Origin: Clostridioides difficile CD160
Lineage (GTDB): Bacteria; Bacillota; Clostridia; Peptostreptococcales; Peptostreptococcaceae
DNA length: 50,510 bases
Reading direction: 5' to 3'
Assembly (NCBI RefSeq): GCF_000449425.2
Contig: NZ_AVHW01000013.1
Coordinates: 1-50,510, forward strand
Made by a program: the position numbers and the translations under genes. The notes beneath the pieces were generated by a model, which saw only the letters and a list, made by a program, of their open reading frames with translations, was not told where the DNA came from and ran no database searches. Positions 26,536 through 35,758 of this stretch are shown in pieces (the stretch's first letter is position 1; each line of letters begins with the position of its first letter).

Positions 26536-27582
26536 ATGGTGGCAAATAAAGTAAAGGCCACACCAGCAGCCAGACATCAAGCAAGAAAAGACAATATAAA
26601 ACTAGATAGGCTGATTGGAAGTGGAGAAAATGGAAGAATTCATTTAGTTGATGTGTTAAATTACTTAAAAGATAGTAAGGCAAATACTACTCCTTTAGCT
26701 AAAAGAATAGCAGAAGATTTGAATATAGATTTAGAAACTATTGTAGGTACTGGATATAATGGAAAAATAAGAAAATGCGATGTAGAAAAATTAACTGAAA
26801 AAGAAACTATTGTATCAGTTAATACATCTAAAGCTATTGAGAAAAAAGAGACAAAGAGTAAAGATGAAAATTCAAGCATGTTTAATACAGTAGAAGGAAC
26901 GTTTGAAAAACCAAATCCAATGAGGGCCACTGTAGCAAAACGAATGTCAGAAAGTTATTTTAGTGCCCCTGTATTTACATTCAACATAGAGGTAGATGCT
27001 ACTGAATTGAAGTCACTTAGAGCAAAGTTAATAGACACAGTAAAAGGAGCAACTGGAGTAAAATTAACTATGACAGATTTAATAGTAATGGCAGTATCTA
27101 GAATACTTCCAAAGCATCAAGCTTTAAATTCAGCATGGACAGACGATGGAATATTTAGATATAAAGATATAAATGTAGCTATTGCAGTCGGGCTAGATGA
27201 AGGTTTATATGTCCCAGTAGTAAAAAATGTAAATAAAAAATCTTTAAAAGAGATAGCTAAAGAAAGTAAAGAGCTTGCTGAAAAAGTAAAGACAGGAAAA
27301 CTTCTACCAGCAGACCAAGAAGGCAATACATTTACTATAAGCAATGTTGGAATGTATGGTATAACTACATTCACACCTATAATAAATATGCCTTCAAGTG
27401 CAATACTAGGGGTAGGTGCTACACAAGATAAGTTTGTTCCAGTAAATGGAGAGGCTAAAATAAAACCTATAATGAACTTATCATTGACATCAGACCACAG
27501 AGTAATAGATGGAACAGTAGCAGCAAAATTCTTAAAAGACTTAAAAGAATTGTTAGAAAATCCTTTATCAATGCTTGTATAG
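26536..27582 (+). CDS. acoC: Acetoin dehydrogenase E2 (dihydrolipoamide acetyltransferase) without a lipoyl domain
   Basis: 348 aa, about 80 residues shorter than usual E2 proteins. It begins directly with subunit-binding motifs: one at about residues 8-45 (ATPAARHQARKDNIKLDRLI) and a second at about 53-90 (TPLAKRIAEDLNIDLETIVG). The catalytic domain starts near 125 (NPMRATVAKRMSESYFSAP) and ends with the active-site stretch LTSDHRVIDGTVAAKFL. No lipoyl domain with a DKVxxE/DKA lysine is present; it is found on the next gene product instead. GGAGGGATAG precedes ATG 26536, and only 12 bases separate it from acoB, so no room exists for a lost N-terminus. Confidence 0.9.
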   Translation: MVANKVKATPAARHQARKDNIKLDRLIGSGENGRIHLVDVLNYLKDSKANTTPLAKRIAEDLNIDLETIVGTGYNGKIRKCDVEKLTEKETIVSVNTSKAIEKKETKSKDENSSMFNTVEGTFEKPNPMRATVAKRMSESYFSAPVFTFNIEVDATELKSLRAKLIDTVKGATGVKLTMTDLIVMAVSRILPKHQALNSAWTDDGIFRYKDINVAIAVGLDEGLYVPVVKNVNKKSLKEIAKESKELAEKVKTGKLLPADQEGNTFTISNVGMYGITTFTPIINMPSSAILGVGATQDKFVPVNGEAKIKPIMNLSLTSDHRVIDGTVAAKFLKDLKELLENPLSMLV

Positions 27583-27745
27583 TTTTTGATGTTTCATTAC
27601 CGATATAATAGTTTTAATAGATTACATAGTTATGATTATCTAGGTAAATTTAAAACTTTTATATATTCGGCATTACTTTTAAATGTAACTATATGAATAT
27701 AAATTGATTAATGAAAATATATGAAAATAAATAGGAGGAGAGCCT

Positions 27746-29476
27746 ATGTCAGTAGAAGTCATAATGCCAAAAGCAGGAGTAGCTATGGAAGAAGGTACTA
27801 TAGTTTCTTGGCTAAAACAAGAAGGTGAAGAAGTAAAAATTGGAGAGCCTATATTAGAGATAACAACAGACAAAGTAAACATGGAAATAGAGTCAGAGGG
27901 AGAAGGTAAACTGGCTGTAATCATACATAAAGAAGAAGGTGAAGTATTACCAGTATTTACAGTAATAGGTGTAATAGCAGAAAAAGGTGAAAATCAAGAA
28001 GAAATAAAAGCTAAATATTTATCTGGTAATGTCTCAAAAGAAGATATTGTTGAAGAAATTCAAAACGTAAAGGAAAAAGAAGAAAAAATAAATAAAAAAG
28101 AATGTAATCATGATTATGATGTAGTAGTAATAGGTGGAGGACCTGGAGGTTATTTATCAGCATTAAAAGCATCTCTATTAGGTGGAAAAGTTGCATTAGT
28201 TGAAGAAAACATATTAGGAGGAACTTGCTTAAATAGAGGTTGTATTCCTACAAAGACCTATATAAAAACAGCAGAAATATTGGAAGAAGTTGAACAGTTA
28301 TCAAAGAGGGGTGTAAAAGTAGCTGTAGATAAGGAACAGGATATCAAAAAAGCAATAAAATATAAAAATAGAGTAGTTAAAAAACTTACAGCTGGTGTTG
28401 GTGGTCTATTAAAAAGCAGAAATGTAGATGTATTTAATCTTAAAGCTAGCATTAAAGAGGCACATAAAGTAATATTATCTGATGGAAAAATTTTAGATAC
28501 AGAAAATATAATAATCGCAACAGGTTCTAAAGTAAGAGTATTACCTATAAAAGGAATAGAATCGAATTTGATAATAACTAGTACAGAAGCTTTAGATTTA
28601 GAAATGGTGCCACAAGAATTAGTAATAATTGGTGGTGGAGTGATAGGTTGCGAATTTGCAGAGATATTTAATTCAAGAGGTTCTAAGGTAACTATTGTAG
28701 AAATGGAAGATAGAATAATTCCAAGAATGGATAAAGAATTGAGCGAATCTCTGAACTATTCTCTTAGTAAAAAAGGTATAAATGTATTAACTAAGAAGAA
28801 AGTTTCTGAATTCAAAGAAGAAGGCAATAAAATAGTAGTATGCATTGAAGATGAAGAGCCAATAAAAGCAGATTTATGTCTATATGCTATAGGAAGACAA
28901 GCTAATCTTTCTGGTATAGAAGATTTGGATATTAAAATAGATAAAGGTTCAATAGTTGTAAATAGTAAAATGGAGACAAGTATACCAAATATATACGCAG
29001 TAGGTGATGTTACTGGTGGTGTGATGTTAGCTCATGCAGCATTTAAAATGGGAGAGGTAGCAGCTGCAAATGCTTTAGGGATGAATGAAGAAGTTGATTT
29101 AAGTGCGTTGCCTAGTTGTGTCTATACAATTCCAGAAGTAGCATCAGTTGGACTTACAGAAGAAGATGCTAGAAAAAAACATAATGTAAAAGTGGGTAAA
29201 TTCAACTTTGCTGGAAATGGAAGAGCCTTAGCTTCTGGACAAGAGCAAGGATATGTAAAAGTGATAGCAGATGATAAATATGGAGAAATTTTAGGAGTAC
29301 ATATGTTTGGATGTGGTGTAGCAGAACTTATAAATCATGCAGCATCATTTAAGGCATTAGAAATACCTGCTGATGAAGCTAGTGAGTTGATATTTGGTCA
29401 TCCATGTACTTCAGAAGCTTTGATGGAAGCTTTAGCAGATGTAAATGGGGGATGTTTACATTTACCTAAAAAATAA
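27746..29476 (+). CDS. acoL: Dihydrolipoamide dehydrogenase (E3) with an N-terminal lipoyl domain
   Basis: 576 aa against about 460-470 for plain E3. Residues 1-78 are a lipoyl domain: VEVIMPKAGVAMEEGTI and the lipoylation site EITTDKVNMEIE. After a charged linker (about 80-122), E3 begins with FAD-binding DVVVIGGGPGGYLSALKA and the redox disulphide GGTCLNRGCIPTK. It continues with the NAD fold VIIGGGVIGCEFAEIF, YAVGDVTGG, and the dimer-interface catalytic HAASFKALEIPADEASELIF then GHPCTSEALMEA. It reoxidises dihydrolipoate with NAD+. The gap from acoC is 163 bases, with no terminator seen. Confidence 0.93.
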   Translation: MSVEVIMPKAGVAMEEGTIVSWLKQEGEEVKIGEPILEITTDKVNMEIESEGEGKLAVIIHKEEGEVLPVFTVIGVIAEKGENQEEIKAKYLSGNVSKEDIVEEIQNVKEKEEKINKKECNHDYDVVVIGGGPGGYLSALKASLLGGKVALVEENILGGTCLNRGCIPTKTYIKTAEILEEVEQLSKRGVKVAVDKEQDIKKAIKYKNRVVKKLTAGVGGLLKSRNVDVFNLKASIKEAHKVILSDGKILDTENIIIATGSKVRVLPIKGIESNLIITSTEALDLEMVPQELVIIGGGVIGCEFAEIFNSRGSKVTIVEMEDRIIPRMDKELSESLNYSLSKKGINVLTKKKVSEFKEEGNKIVVCIEDEEPIKADLCLYAIGRQANLSGIEDLDIKIDKGSIVVNSKMETSIPNIYAVGDVTGGVMLAHAAFKMGEVAAANALGMNEEVDLSALPSCVYTIPEVASVGLTEEDARKKHNVKVGKFNFAGNGRALASGQEQGYVKVIADDKYGEILGVHMFGCGVAELINHAASFKALEIPADEASELIFGHPCTSEALMEALADVNGGCLHLPKK

Positions 29477-29542
29477 ATTATTAATGTAAGTTTATTATTG
29501 AAATAAATTTATATTATAAAATCTTAAAATACTTATTTAGCC

Positions 29543-29592
29543 ATACTCTTTCTTGTATAAATATATATATTTGTACGAGAAGGAGTATTTTT
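29543..29592 (+). terminator. Terminator after the acetoin operon
   Basis: ATACTCTTTCTTGTATAAATA pairs (a few G-T pairs and mismatches) with TATTTGTACGAGAAGGAGTAT, then TTTTTT. It ends the acoA-L transcript before the sigma-54 locus. Confidence 0.8.
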
Positions 29593-29835
29593 TATGTGAA
29601 AATATAGAAATTAAATATTTGTAGTTTTTGTTGTACAAAAAAGATAGTAATATAAAATAACAGTGTAATTTTAGTATGACGTTACTTGGAATTAGAAAAA
29701 AAGACTTTTTTGTTTTTTTAAACGTATTATTTGTAAAATATTAAAAAAAATTTTCTTAATATTTCAATAAAAGAATAGCTTGATTTAAATGTTATGATTT
29801 TATGCAATAATAATAAGCACAAAAAAAACAATATA
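29593..29835 (+). other. Upstream region of the sigma-54 promoter
   Basis: About 240 AT-rich bases with no open frame. This is where the enhancer-like binding site of the activator would be expected. I see only weak dyads (AGTAA near 29645 against TTACT near 29685) and no clear repeated site. Confidence 0.35.
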
Positions 29836-29851
29836 TGGCATATAAGTTGCT
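29836..29851 (+). promoter_or_regulatory. Sigma-54 promoter (-24/-12)
   Basis: TGGCATATAAGTTGCT. The invariant GG (29837-29838) and GC (29849-29850) are ten bases apart, as in the TGGCAC-N5-TTGCT consensus. It lies 31 bases before the activator gene. Because the PTS genes follow without a clear terminator, this is probably the promoter of the whole locus, with the activator driving its own synthesis. Confidence 0.85.
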
Positions 29852-29881
29852 ATATAAATAGTAAGGAGGGAACAATTATAA

Positions 29882-32833
29882 ATGAGGCAAAGAATAAAAA
29901 ACCTAATTGAAAATGAAGATAAGAAAAATCCTTTAACAGATGAAGCAATTTCAAGTATGCTAAATGTTCGAAGAGAAGATGTTACCTTTTTGAGAAATGA
30001 GTTAAAAATAGAGGATTCAAGACAAAGAAGAAAAGTTGTTTTGATTAAAGCTATAAAGGACATTTTAAAGGAAGAAAATGCTATAAATAAAAATGACATA
30101 ACAAGAAGGTTAAACAGTATTGGATTTACAGTATCAAGATTTACAGTCATACAGTATTTAAAAGAAATTCAAGATTCTGATGATTTAAAGCCTGATAAAG
30201 AAGTTGATGATAAAAAAGAAGAGATAAAGAATAACGGAGAAAATACAGATATAGCATTTGATAAATTAATAGGCAGTAGTGGCAGTTTAAGTACAATTAT
30301 AAAATTATCCAAAGCAGCAATACTCTATCCTCCTCACGGCCTTCACACCATCATTATGGGGCCAACTGGTGTTGGAAAGAGTGAGTTAGCAGAATGTATG
30401 TATAAATTTGCAGTAGAATCATCTAGATTCCCTAAGAATGCACCCTTTATAGTTTTTAATGCTGCAGATTATTCAGAAAATCCACAGCTTTTATTATCTC
30501 AATTATTTGGACATGTCAAAGGTGCTTTTACGGGAGCTGATGAGACCAAAGAAGGTCTAGTATCAAAAGCAAATGGAGGAATCTTGTTTATAGATGAAAT
30601 ACATAGATTGCCTCATGAAGGTCAAGAGATATTATTTCAATTAATTGATAAAGGTATGGTCAGAAAGCTAGGAGAAACAAGGTTGACAAACAAAATAGAT
30701 GTAATGATTATTTCAGCAACTTCTGAACCCATAGATTCTCACCTACTTAATACATTTAAAAGACGTATACCTGTAACAATTGAAATACCAGAATTAGTTG
30801 CAAGACCATTAAATGAGAGGTTTGATATTATAAATAACTTCTTCCTAATAGAAGCTCAAAGAATGGAAACAAGAATACATATAAAATCAGATGTATTAAA
30901 AGCTCTTATGCTTTACGATTGTATAGGAAATGTTGGTCAGCTTAGAAGTGATATTCAAGTAGCTTGTGCCAGAGGACTATTAAACAAACTTACGAGCAAA
31001 CAGAAAGAAGTAAATATAAATATATCAGATGTACCCGGATATGTTAAACAAGGTCTTATGAAAATTAGAAATTGTAGAGATAAAATAGAAAATTATGTAG
31101 ATGGAGACTTAATTATAGACTCAAGCTTTCATGGTGAGATAGAAAAGAAAAATGAAGATATATATACTTTTCCAGATGAAATATATAAGCTTACTGAAAG
31201 AAGACATATTGATTTATTAGAGCAAGGTTTAGATTTTGATGTTATAAATAGAATTGTTGGAGGAGAGTTAGAAAGCTGTATTCAAAAATATATAAAGCAA
31301 GTTAAAAAAGTTTCTATTAGTGATAATATTCCAGATATAAGTCCGATTGTTGGAAAATATATTGTAGAACTTACTTATGAAGTAATCAAAATAGCATCAC
31401 AATATCTTAGTTCCTTAGAACCAAATCTACATTTATGTTTAGCAGTTCACTTAAAAGCAGCTTTTGAGAGGCTAAAAGAAGGTAAAGTAATATCCAATGC
31501 CCATTTGAAAGAAATAATAGGAAATTATCCATTAGAATACTCTGTAGCAGAAAAGGTAGCCCAACATCTAAAGGAAAGATATAATATAAATTTACCAAAA
31601 GAAGAAATAGGTATAATAGCGATATATTTTAAAATGAGTAGCAGAAGAGATATATCTGAACAAAAAAAGATAGGTGTACTTCTTATGGCTCATGGAAGAG
31701 TGGCTTCATCTGTATGTGAAGTTACAAATAAACTATTAGGAATTAACCATGCAAGATATTTAGATATGCCATTTGAAAAAAAACCAGAAGAAATGATTGA
31801 AGAGGCTACTACAGTAGTAAAAGATATTGATGAAGGTAGAGGCGTGATTATATTAGTTGATATGGGTTCGCTTTCATATTTTGGAGATATTATCTCTGGG
31901 AAGACAGGGATTAATATAAGGACAATATGTAGATTTGACACCTTACTATCCATAGAAGTTATACGAAGAGCAGTTTTACCAGATTTAACAATAGATGAAA
32001 TAGTTGATGAAGTTAAAAGTATAGAACCACAAGTAAAGGAGAGGGCTAGTAAATATAACAACATAAAATTAGATTCTAGAAAACCTATAATTTTAACATT
32101 ATGTATTACTGGATTAGGAGGAGCTTGTAAGGTAAAAAAAATCTTAGAGGAAAGTATTAAAGGTATAAATGAAAAGGTTGATATAGAATCTATAGGTATG
32201 ATTGAATATCCAAGTCTTGACTTAGAGATAAAGCAAATAAGTAATGATAAGAATGTAATTGCTATAGTTGGAACAATTGACCCACAGATAGCCAATATCC
32301 CTTTCTTTAGCCTAGTAGACATAAATGATAAAACAAAATTAAATCAAATAAATAATTTAATTGATACAAACCAAATTGTTAAAACAAATAAAAAATATGA
32401 ATTATCAGATTTAATACATAAAGAAGATATCTTTGTAGATTTACAAGTTAAATCAAAAGAAGAAGCTTTAAAGTACATGAGTAAAAAACTTAGAGAAAAA
32501 GGTTATGTGACGAAAAATTTCTATAAAAAAGTGGTAGAAAGAGATAATCTATTTCCGACTGAATTATCAGATGGAATAGCAATACCTCATACTGATGGAA
32601 TAGATGTAATTAGACCAGCTATAAGTATAGCTATTTTGAAAAATCCTATTATATGGAGTAAAAATAAAGTGAAAATAATACTTTTATTAGCTGTAGACCA
32701 AAAATGCTTTAATCCATTAAATACTCTACTTACATTTATAGAAACAGATGAATTTAAAGATATAAAAAACATTAAAGATAGAGATTTTATTAGGGAGATG
32801 ATATTAGATGGAGTCAATGCAAATAATCAGTAG
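29882..32833 (+). CDS. LevR-like sigma-54-dependent activator with PTS domains
   Basis: 983 aa. N-terminal DNA-binding region (about 1-110). The AAA+ domain (about 125-360) has Walker A GPTGVGKSELAECMY, the sigma-54-contacting GAFTGA loop, and GGILFIDEIHRLPHEG. A first PTS-regulation domain is near 450-560, with LCLAVHLKAAFERLKEG. An EIIA-mannose-like domain is near 600-720, with GVLLMAHGRVASSV. A LevR-type EIIB/linker region is near 735-830 (LTLCITGLGGACKVKK). The C-terminus (about 845-983) is a fructose/mannitol-type EIIA with AIPHTD as its phosphohistidine site. Phosphorylation by PTS partners would tune activity. GGAGGG precedes ATG 29882. The last 26 bases overlap the EIIA gene. Confidence 0.92.
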   Translation: MRQRIKNLIENEDKKNPLTDEAISSMLNVRREDVTFLRNELKIEDSRQRRKVVLIKAIKDILKEENAINKNDITRRLNSIGFTVSRFTVIQYLKEIQDSDDLKPDKEVDDKKEEIKNNGENTDIAFDKLIGSSGSLSTIIKLSKAAILYPPHGLHTIIMGPTGVGKSELAECMYKFAVESSRFPKNAPFIVFNAADYSENPQLLLSQLFGHVKGAFTGADETKEGLVSKANGGILFIDEIHRLPHEGQEILFQLIDKGMVRKLGETRLTNKIDVMIISATSEPIDSHLLNTFKRRIPVTIEIPELVARPLNERFDIINNFFLIEAQRMETRIHIKSDVLKALMLYDCIGNVGQLRSDIQVACARGLLNKLTSKQKEVNINISDVPGYVKQGLMKIRNCRDKIENYVDGDLIIDSSFHGEIEKKNEDIYTFPDEIYKLTERRHIDLLEQGLDFDVINRIVGGELESCIQKYIKQVKKVSISDNIPDISPIVGKYIVELTYEVIKIASQYLSSLEPNLHLCLAVHLKAAFERLKEGKVISNAHLKEIIGNYPLEYSVAEKVAQHLKERYNINLPKEEIGIIAIYFKMSSRRDISEQKKIGVLLMAHGRVASSVCEVTNKLLGINHARYLDMPFEKKPEEMIEEATTVVKDIDEGRGVIILVDMGSLSYFGDIISGKTGINIRTICRFDTLLSIEVIRRAVLPDLTIDEIVDEVKSIEPQVKERASKYNNIKLDSRKPIILTLCITGLGGACKVKKILEESIKGINEKVDIESIGMIEYPSLDLEIKQISNDKNVIAIVGTIDPQIANIPFFSLVDINDKTKLNQINNLIDTNQIVKTNKKYELSDLIHKEDIFVDLQVKSKEEALKYMSKKLREKGYVTKNFYKKVVERDNLFPTELSDGIAIPHTDGIDVIRPAISIAILKNPIIWSKNKVKIILLLAVDQKCFNPLNTLLTFIETDEFKDIKNIKDRDFIREMILDGVNANNQ

Positions 32834-33272
32834 TAATTTAATTTTCAAAAATATTGAAGTGTCGAACAATGAAGATGCATTAAAATTTTTAGGACAACGT
32901 TTATTTGATAAACAGTATGTAAAAGAAAGCTACATAGAAGCTGTTATAGCAAGAGAAAAAAAGTATGCTACAGGGTTACCAACGGAAATCTATGGAGTAG
33001 CTATACCACATACAGATATAGTACATGTAAATGAACCTGGTATAGCGATTGGTATACTTAATAAGCCTGTAAAATTTATAATGATGGGTACAGAAGATAC
33101 TGAAATTGATGTAAAAGTTGTATTTATGTTAGCAGTAAAAGAGCCACAAGAACAATTACAATTATTAGAAAAACTTATGACTATATTTCAAGATAAGAGT
33201 ATGTTAAATAATATTGTAGATTTAAATGAAGAAAGTATGAGTGACTTATTAAACTCTAAACTAAAAAATTAA
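32808..33272 (+). CDS. PTS EIIA component, fructose/galactitol type
   Basis: 154 aa, single EIIA domain of the PTS EIIA-2 class. The phospho-acceptor histidine lies in YGVAIPHTDIVHV. It is similar along its length to the C-terminal EIIA domain of the activator just upstream (shared SYI/FYKK, AIPHTD and PxxI segments), so one may derive from the other. ATG 32808 follows AGGGAG by ten bases; ATG 32817 is farther away. It overlaps the activator by 26 bases, so the two are translationally coupled. Confidence 0.9.
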   Translation: MESMQIISSNLIFKNIEVSNNEDALKFLGQRLFDKQYVKESYIEAVIAREKKYATGLPTEIYGVAIPHTDIVHVNEPGIAIGILNKPVKFIMMGTEDTEIDVKVVFMLAVKEPQEQLQLLEKLMTIFQDKSMLNNIVDLNEESMSDLLNSKLKN

Positions 33273-33366
33273 ACATGTAAAGAGTATTAAAAATATATAA
33301 ATGTTATTGAAGATTTCTAACTATAGATATCTTTAAAATAAAACAATTTTAATGGGGGTGAATAAT

Positions 33367-33654
33367 GTGGCTAAAAAAATATTAGTTGCATGTGGAACAG
33401 GAGTATGTACTTCAACAATTGCTATAAACAAATTAAAGAAAGCACTTCAAGACCTTGGGAAATTAGATATGGTTAATATTACACAGTGTAAAGTAGTGGA
33501 AGTTGCGTCAAAATCACCTGACTATGATTTGATAATTTGTACTACACAAGTTTCTAGTAGTATAAAAACACCTGTAATAAATGGGTTACCTTTTTTAACT
33601 GGTGTTGGAATGGACAAATTAATCGATGATGTATTGGAAAAATTAGAATTATAA
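33367..33654 (+). CDS. PTS EIIB component, galactitol type
   Basis: 95 aa, standard for EIIB-Gat. The phosphocysteine loop is KILVACGTGVCTSTIA near residue 4-18. GTG 33367 is chosen as start because GGGGGTG ends six bases upstream; an ATG at 33352 overlaps that site, and the ATG at 33365 is out of frame. It receives phosphate from EIIA and passes it to the sugar bound by EIIC. Confidence 0.9.
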   Translation: MAKKILVACGTGVCTSTIAINKLKKALQDLGKLDMVNITQCKVVEVASKSPDYDLIICTTQVSSSIKTPVINGLPFLTGVGMDKLIDDVLEKLEL

Positions 33655-33674
33655 TTTGAACTTTTAAAGAATAG

Positions 33675-33703
33675 AGTCTCTAAAATTATAAGTTTTAGAG
33701 ACT
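33675..33703 (+). promoter_or_regulatory. Intercistronic hairpin between EIIB and EIIC genes
   Basis: AGTCTCTAAAA and TTTTAGAGACT form a perfect 11-bp stem with a 7-base loop, but no T-tract follows (GAAAATTAAATAAAGG). It is more likely an mRNA processing or stability element than a terminator. It sits about 20 bases before the EIIC ribosome binding site. Confidence 0.6.
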
Positions 33704-33730
33704 GAAAATTAAATAAAGGAGGGTCTTTAG

Positions 33731-35086
33731 ATGGAGATATTAAATTTCATTGTTAGTTTAGGTGCACAAGTAATGATGCCAATAATAATATGTATTTTTG
33801 GTTTGATATTAGGTACAAAGATTGGAAAATCATTAAGAGCTGGTTTGACAGTGGGGGTTGGATTTATAGGTCTTAATACTATTATAGCTTTATTGACAGA
33901 TAACTTAGGTCCAGCAACACAGCAAATGGTTAAGAACTTAGGATTAAACCTATCTATAATAGATGTAGGTTGGCCAGCAGCATCAGCTATAGCTTTTGCA
34001 TCAACGGTAGGGGCTTTAATTATTCCAATAGGTCTTGTAGTCAATATAGTTATGTTAATTACTAATACTACTCAGACTGTTGATGTAGACATATGGGATT
34101 ACTGGCATTTCGCTTTTACAGGGGCTTTAGTAGCAGGAGCTACTCAAAGTGTGGTATGGGGAGTATTTGCAGCAGTAGCAAATATGGTAATTGTATTGGT
34201 AATGGCAGATTTAACTGCTCCAGGTATAGAAAAATATTTGGGTATGCCAGGGATATCTCTTCCTCATGGATTTACACAAGCATTTGTTCCAATTGCTATA
34301 GTTGTAAATAAATTACTAGACTTAATACCAGGCATAAATAAGATTGAGATAAATGCGGATACACTACAGAAAAAATTTGGATTATTTGGAGAACCTTTAA
34401 TCATGGGGTCTATAATAGGTATAATAATTGGTATTGCAGCGAAATATGATATAAAAGGTATATTACAGTTAGGTGTAACTATGGGAGCTGTATTGATATT
34501 AATTCCAAAGATGGCAGCATTGTTAATGGAAGGTTTATTACCAGTATCAGAAGCGGCACAGGAATTTATTGAGAAAAGATTTAAAAATAGAGGGAAGATT
34601 TATATAGGTTTAGATTCAGCAGTAGGGATAGGTCATCCTGTTACATTGTCAGTTGCATTAGTATTGGTTCCTTTAACTATAGTTATAGCAGCTATATTAC
34701 CAGGAAATAAAGTCCTGCCATTTGCAGACTTAGCAGTAATTCCATTTGCACTTGTTTTAATCGTACCAATTACAAAAGGAAATGTATTTAGAACATTAAT
34801 AATAGGAATACTTATAATTACTTCTGGATTGTTAATTGCAACTAATTTAGCTCCACTATTTACTCAAATGGCTCTAAATGCTAGTTTTAAAATGCCTGAA
34901 GGAGCAACTATGATTTCAAGCATTTGTGATGGTGCAAATCCATTAAGTTGGGTATTTGTAAAGATTATGAATTATAAAGCTATTGGAGGAGTGATTTTTG
35001 GAGTTATAGCTTTAGGAATGGCTATTTACAATAGAAATAGAATAATAAAGGAAAATAAAAAATTATCTCTAGAAGAGGAAATATAA
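33731..35086 (+). CDS. PTS EIIC component, galactitol type
   Basis: 451 aa, very hydrophobic, with about ten membrane segments, the length of the GatC permease family. Conserved-looking stretches include KSLRAGLTVGVGFIGL near the start, VGWPAASAIAFAS, WDYWHFAFTGALV and GLDSAVGIGHPVT. Typical GatC context: EIIA-EIIB-EIIC in a row. The transported substrate cannot be read from sequence; galactitol is only the family name. GGAGGGTC precedes ATG 33731. Confidence 0.9.
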   Translation: MEILNFIVSLGAQVMMPIIICIFGLILGTKIGKSLRAGLTVGVGFIGLNTIIALLTDNLGPATQQMVKNLGLNLSIIDVGWPAASAIAFASTVGALIIPIGLVVNIVMLITNTTQTVDVDIWDYWHFAFTGALVAGATQSVVWGVFAAVANMVIVLVMADLTAPGIEKYLGMPGISLPHGFTQAFVPIAIVVNKLLDLIPGINKIEINADTLQKKFGLFGEPLIMGSIIGIIIGIAAKYDIKGILQLGVTMGAVLILIPKMAALLMEGLLPVSEAAQEFIEKRFKNRGKIYIGLDSAVGIGHPVTLSVALVLVPLTIVIAAILPGNKVLPFADLAVIPFALVLIVPITKGNVFRTLIIGILIITSGLLIATNLAPLFTQMALNASFKMPEGATMISSICDGANPLSWVFVKIMNYKAIGGVIFGVIALGMAIYNRNRIIKENKKLSLEEEI

Positions 35087-35113
35087 AAATAATTTTATTG
35101 GAGTGTATGGATT

Positions 35114-35587
35114 ATGAAAAAATATAAATATAATTCTATAAGATACTTAATTAGCGTGATAGTACCAGGATTTTTTATGATTTTGATATTGATTTATGCA
35201 CTGTTTAATAACTATATAAATTTTAGTGTAAATATGTATAGTTTGTTGATAATTATCTGTACCTATGGGATACACAATACTTTTGTATCATCAAGTAATC
35301 CTAAAGAAATTATTATTGATAATAAATGTATACATTTTATCTCATTTATTGCTAAACATAAGTATGAAATTAAAGATATCAAGAAAGTAAGAATACGAGA
35401 GTTTTACAATAAAAATCTTTATCTGAAAATTAATGATGGGAGCTTTTTTAAAGGTAGGTATTGGATAAGAACAAATATGTTTAGTAACGATATAGAATTA
35501 TACAATTATTTTGTTGCATTAGAAGAAGGTTTATATCCAGAATCATTAAAATTTAGAAATAAGAGATTAGATAATAAAGGAGTATAA
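35114..35587 (+). CDS. Small membrane protein of unknown function in the PTS locus
   Basis: 157 aa, not recognised. Two membrane segments (about residues 9-32 and 39-57) are followed by a soluble part (about 65-140) with alternating strands (KEIIIDNKCIHFISF, HKYEIKDIKKVRIREF, LYLKINDGSFF) reminiscent of bacterial PH-like domains of the YcxB/YdbT kind. It follows the EIIC gene by 27 bases with GGAGTG as ribosome binding site, so it is probably co-transcribed. Role unknown. Confidence 0.7.
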   Translation: MKKYKYNSIRYLISVIVPGFFMILILIYALFNNYINFSVNMYSLLIIICTYGIHNTFVSSSNPKEIIIDNKCIHFISFIAKHKYEIKDIKKVRIREFYNKNLYLKINDGSFFKGRYWIRTNMFSNDIELYNYFVALEEGLYPESLKFRNKRLDNKGV

Positions 35588-35758
35588 GAGTAAAAAATTA
35601 AAATTGGAAGTGGATTAATTTCTATTGATAAAATGTAATATTAGGTTTTATGGAAAGTTTTTGGAATTTTCAAATAAAATTGAAGATAGTATTTAAATAA
35701 TAAGGTGCAACTAAGATATATAAAGGTTGTGTCTATAATAGATTGGAGGATTTAACTA

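Noticed and set aside
31690-32322. A 210-codon open frame on the minus strand inside the sigma-54 activator gene
   Set aside because: It is the antisense of a clear coding region with conserved PTS domains, has no sensible ribosome binding site, and its composition is typical of shadow frames in AT-rich genes.
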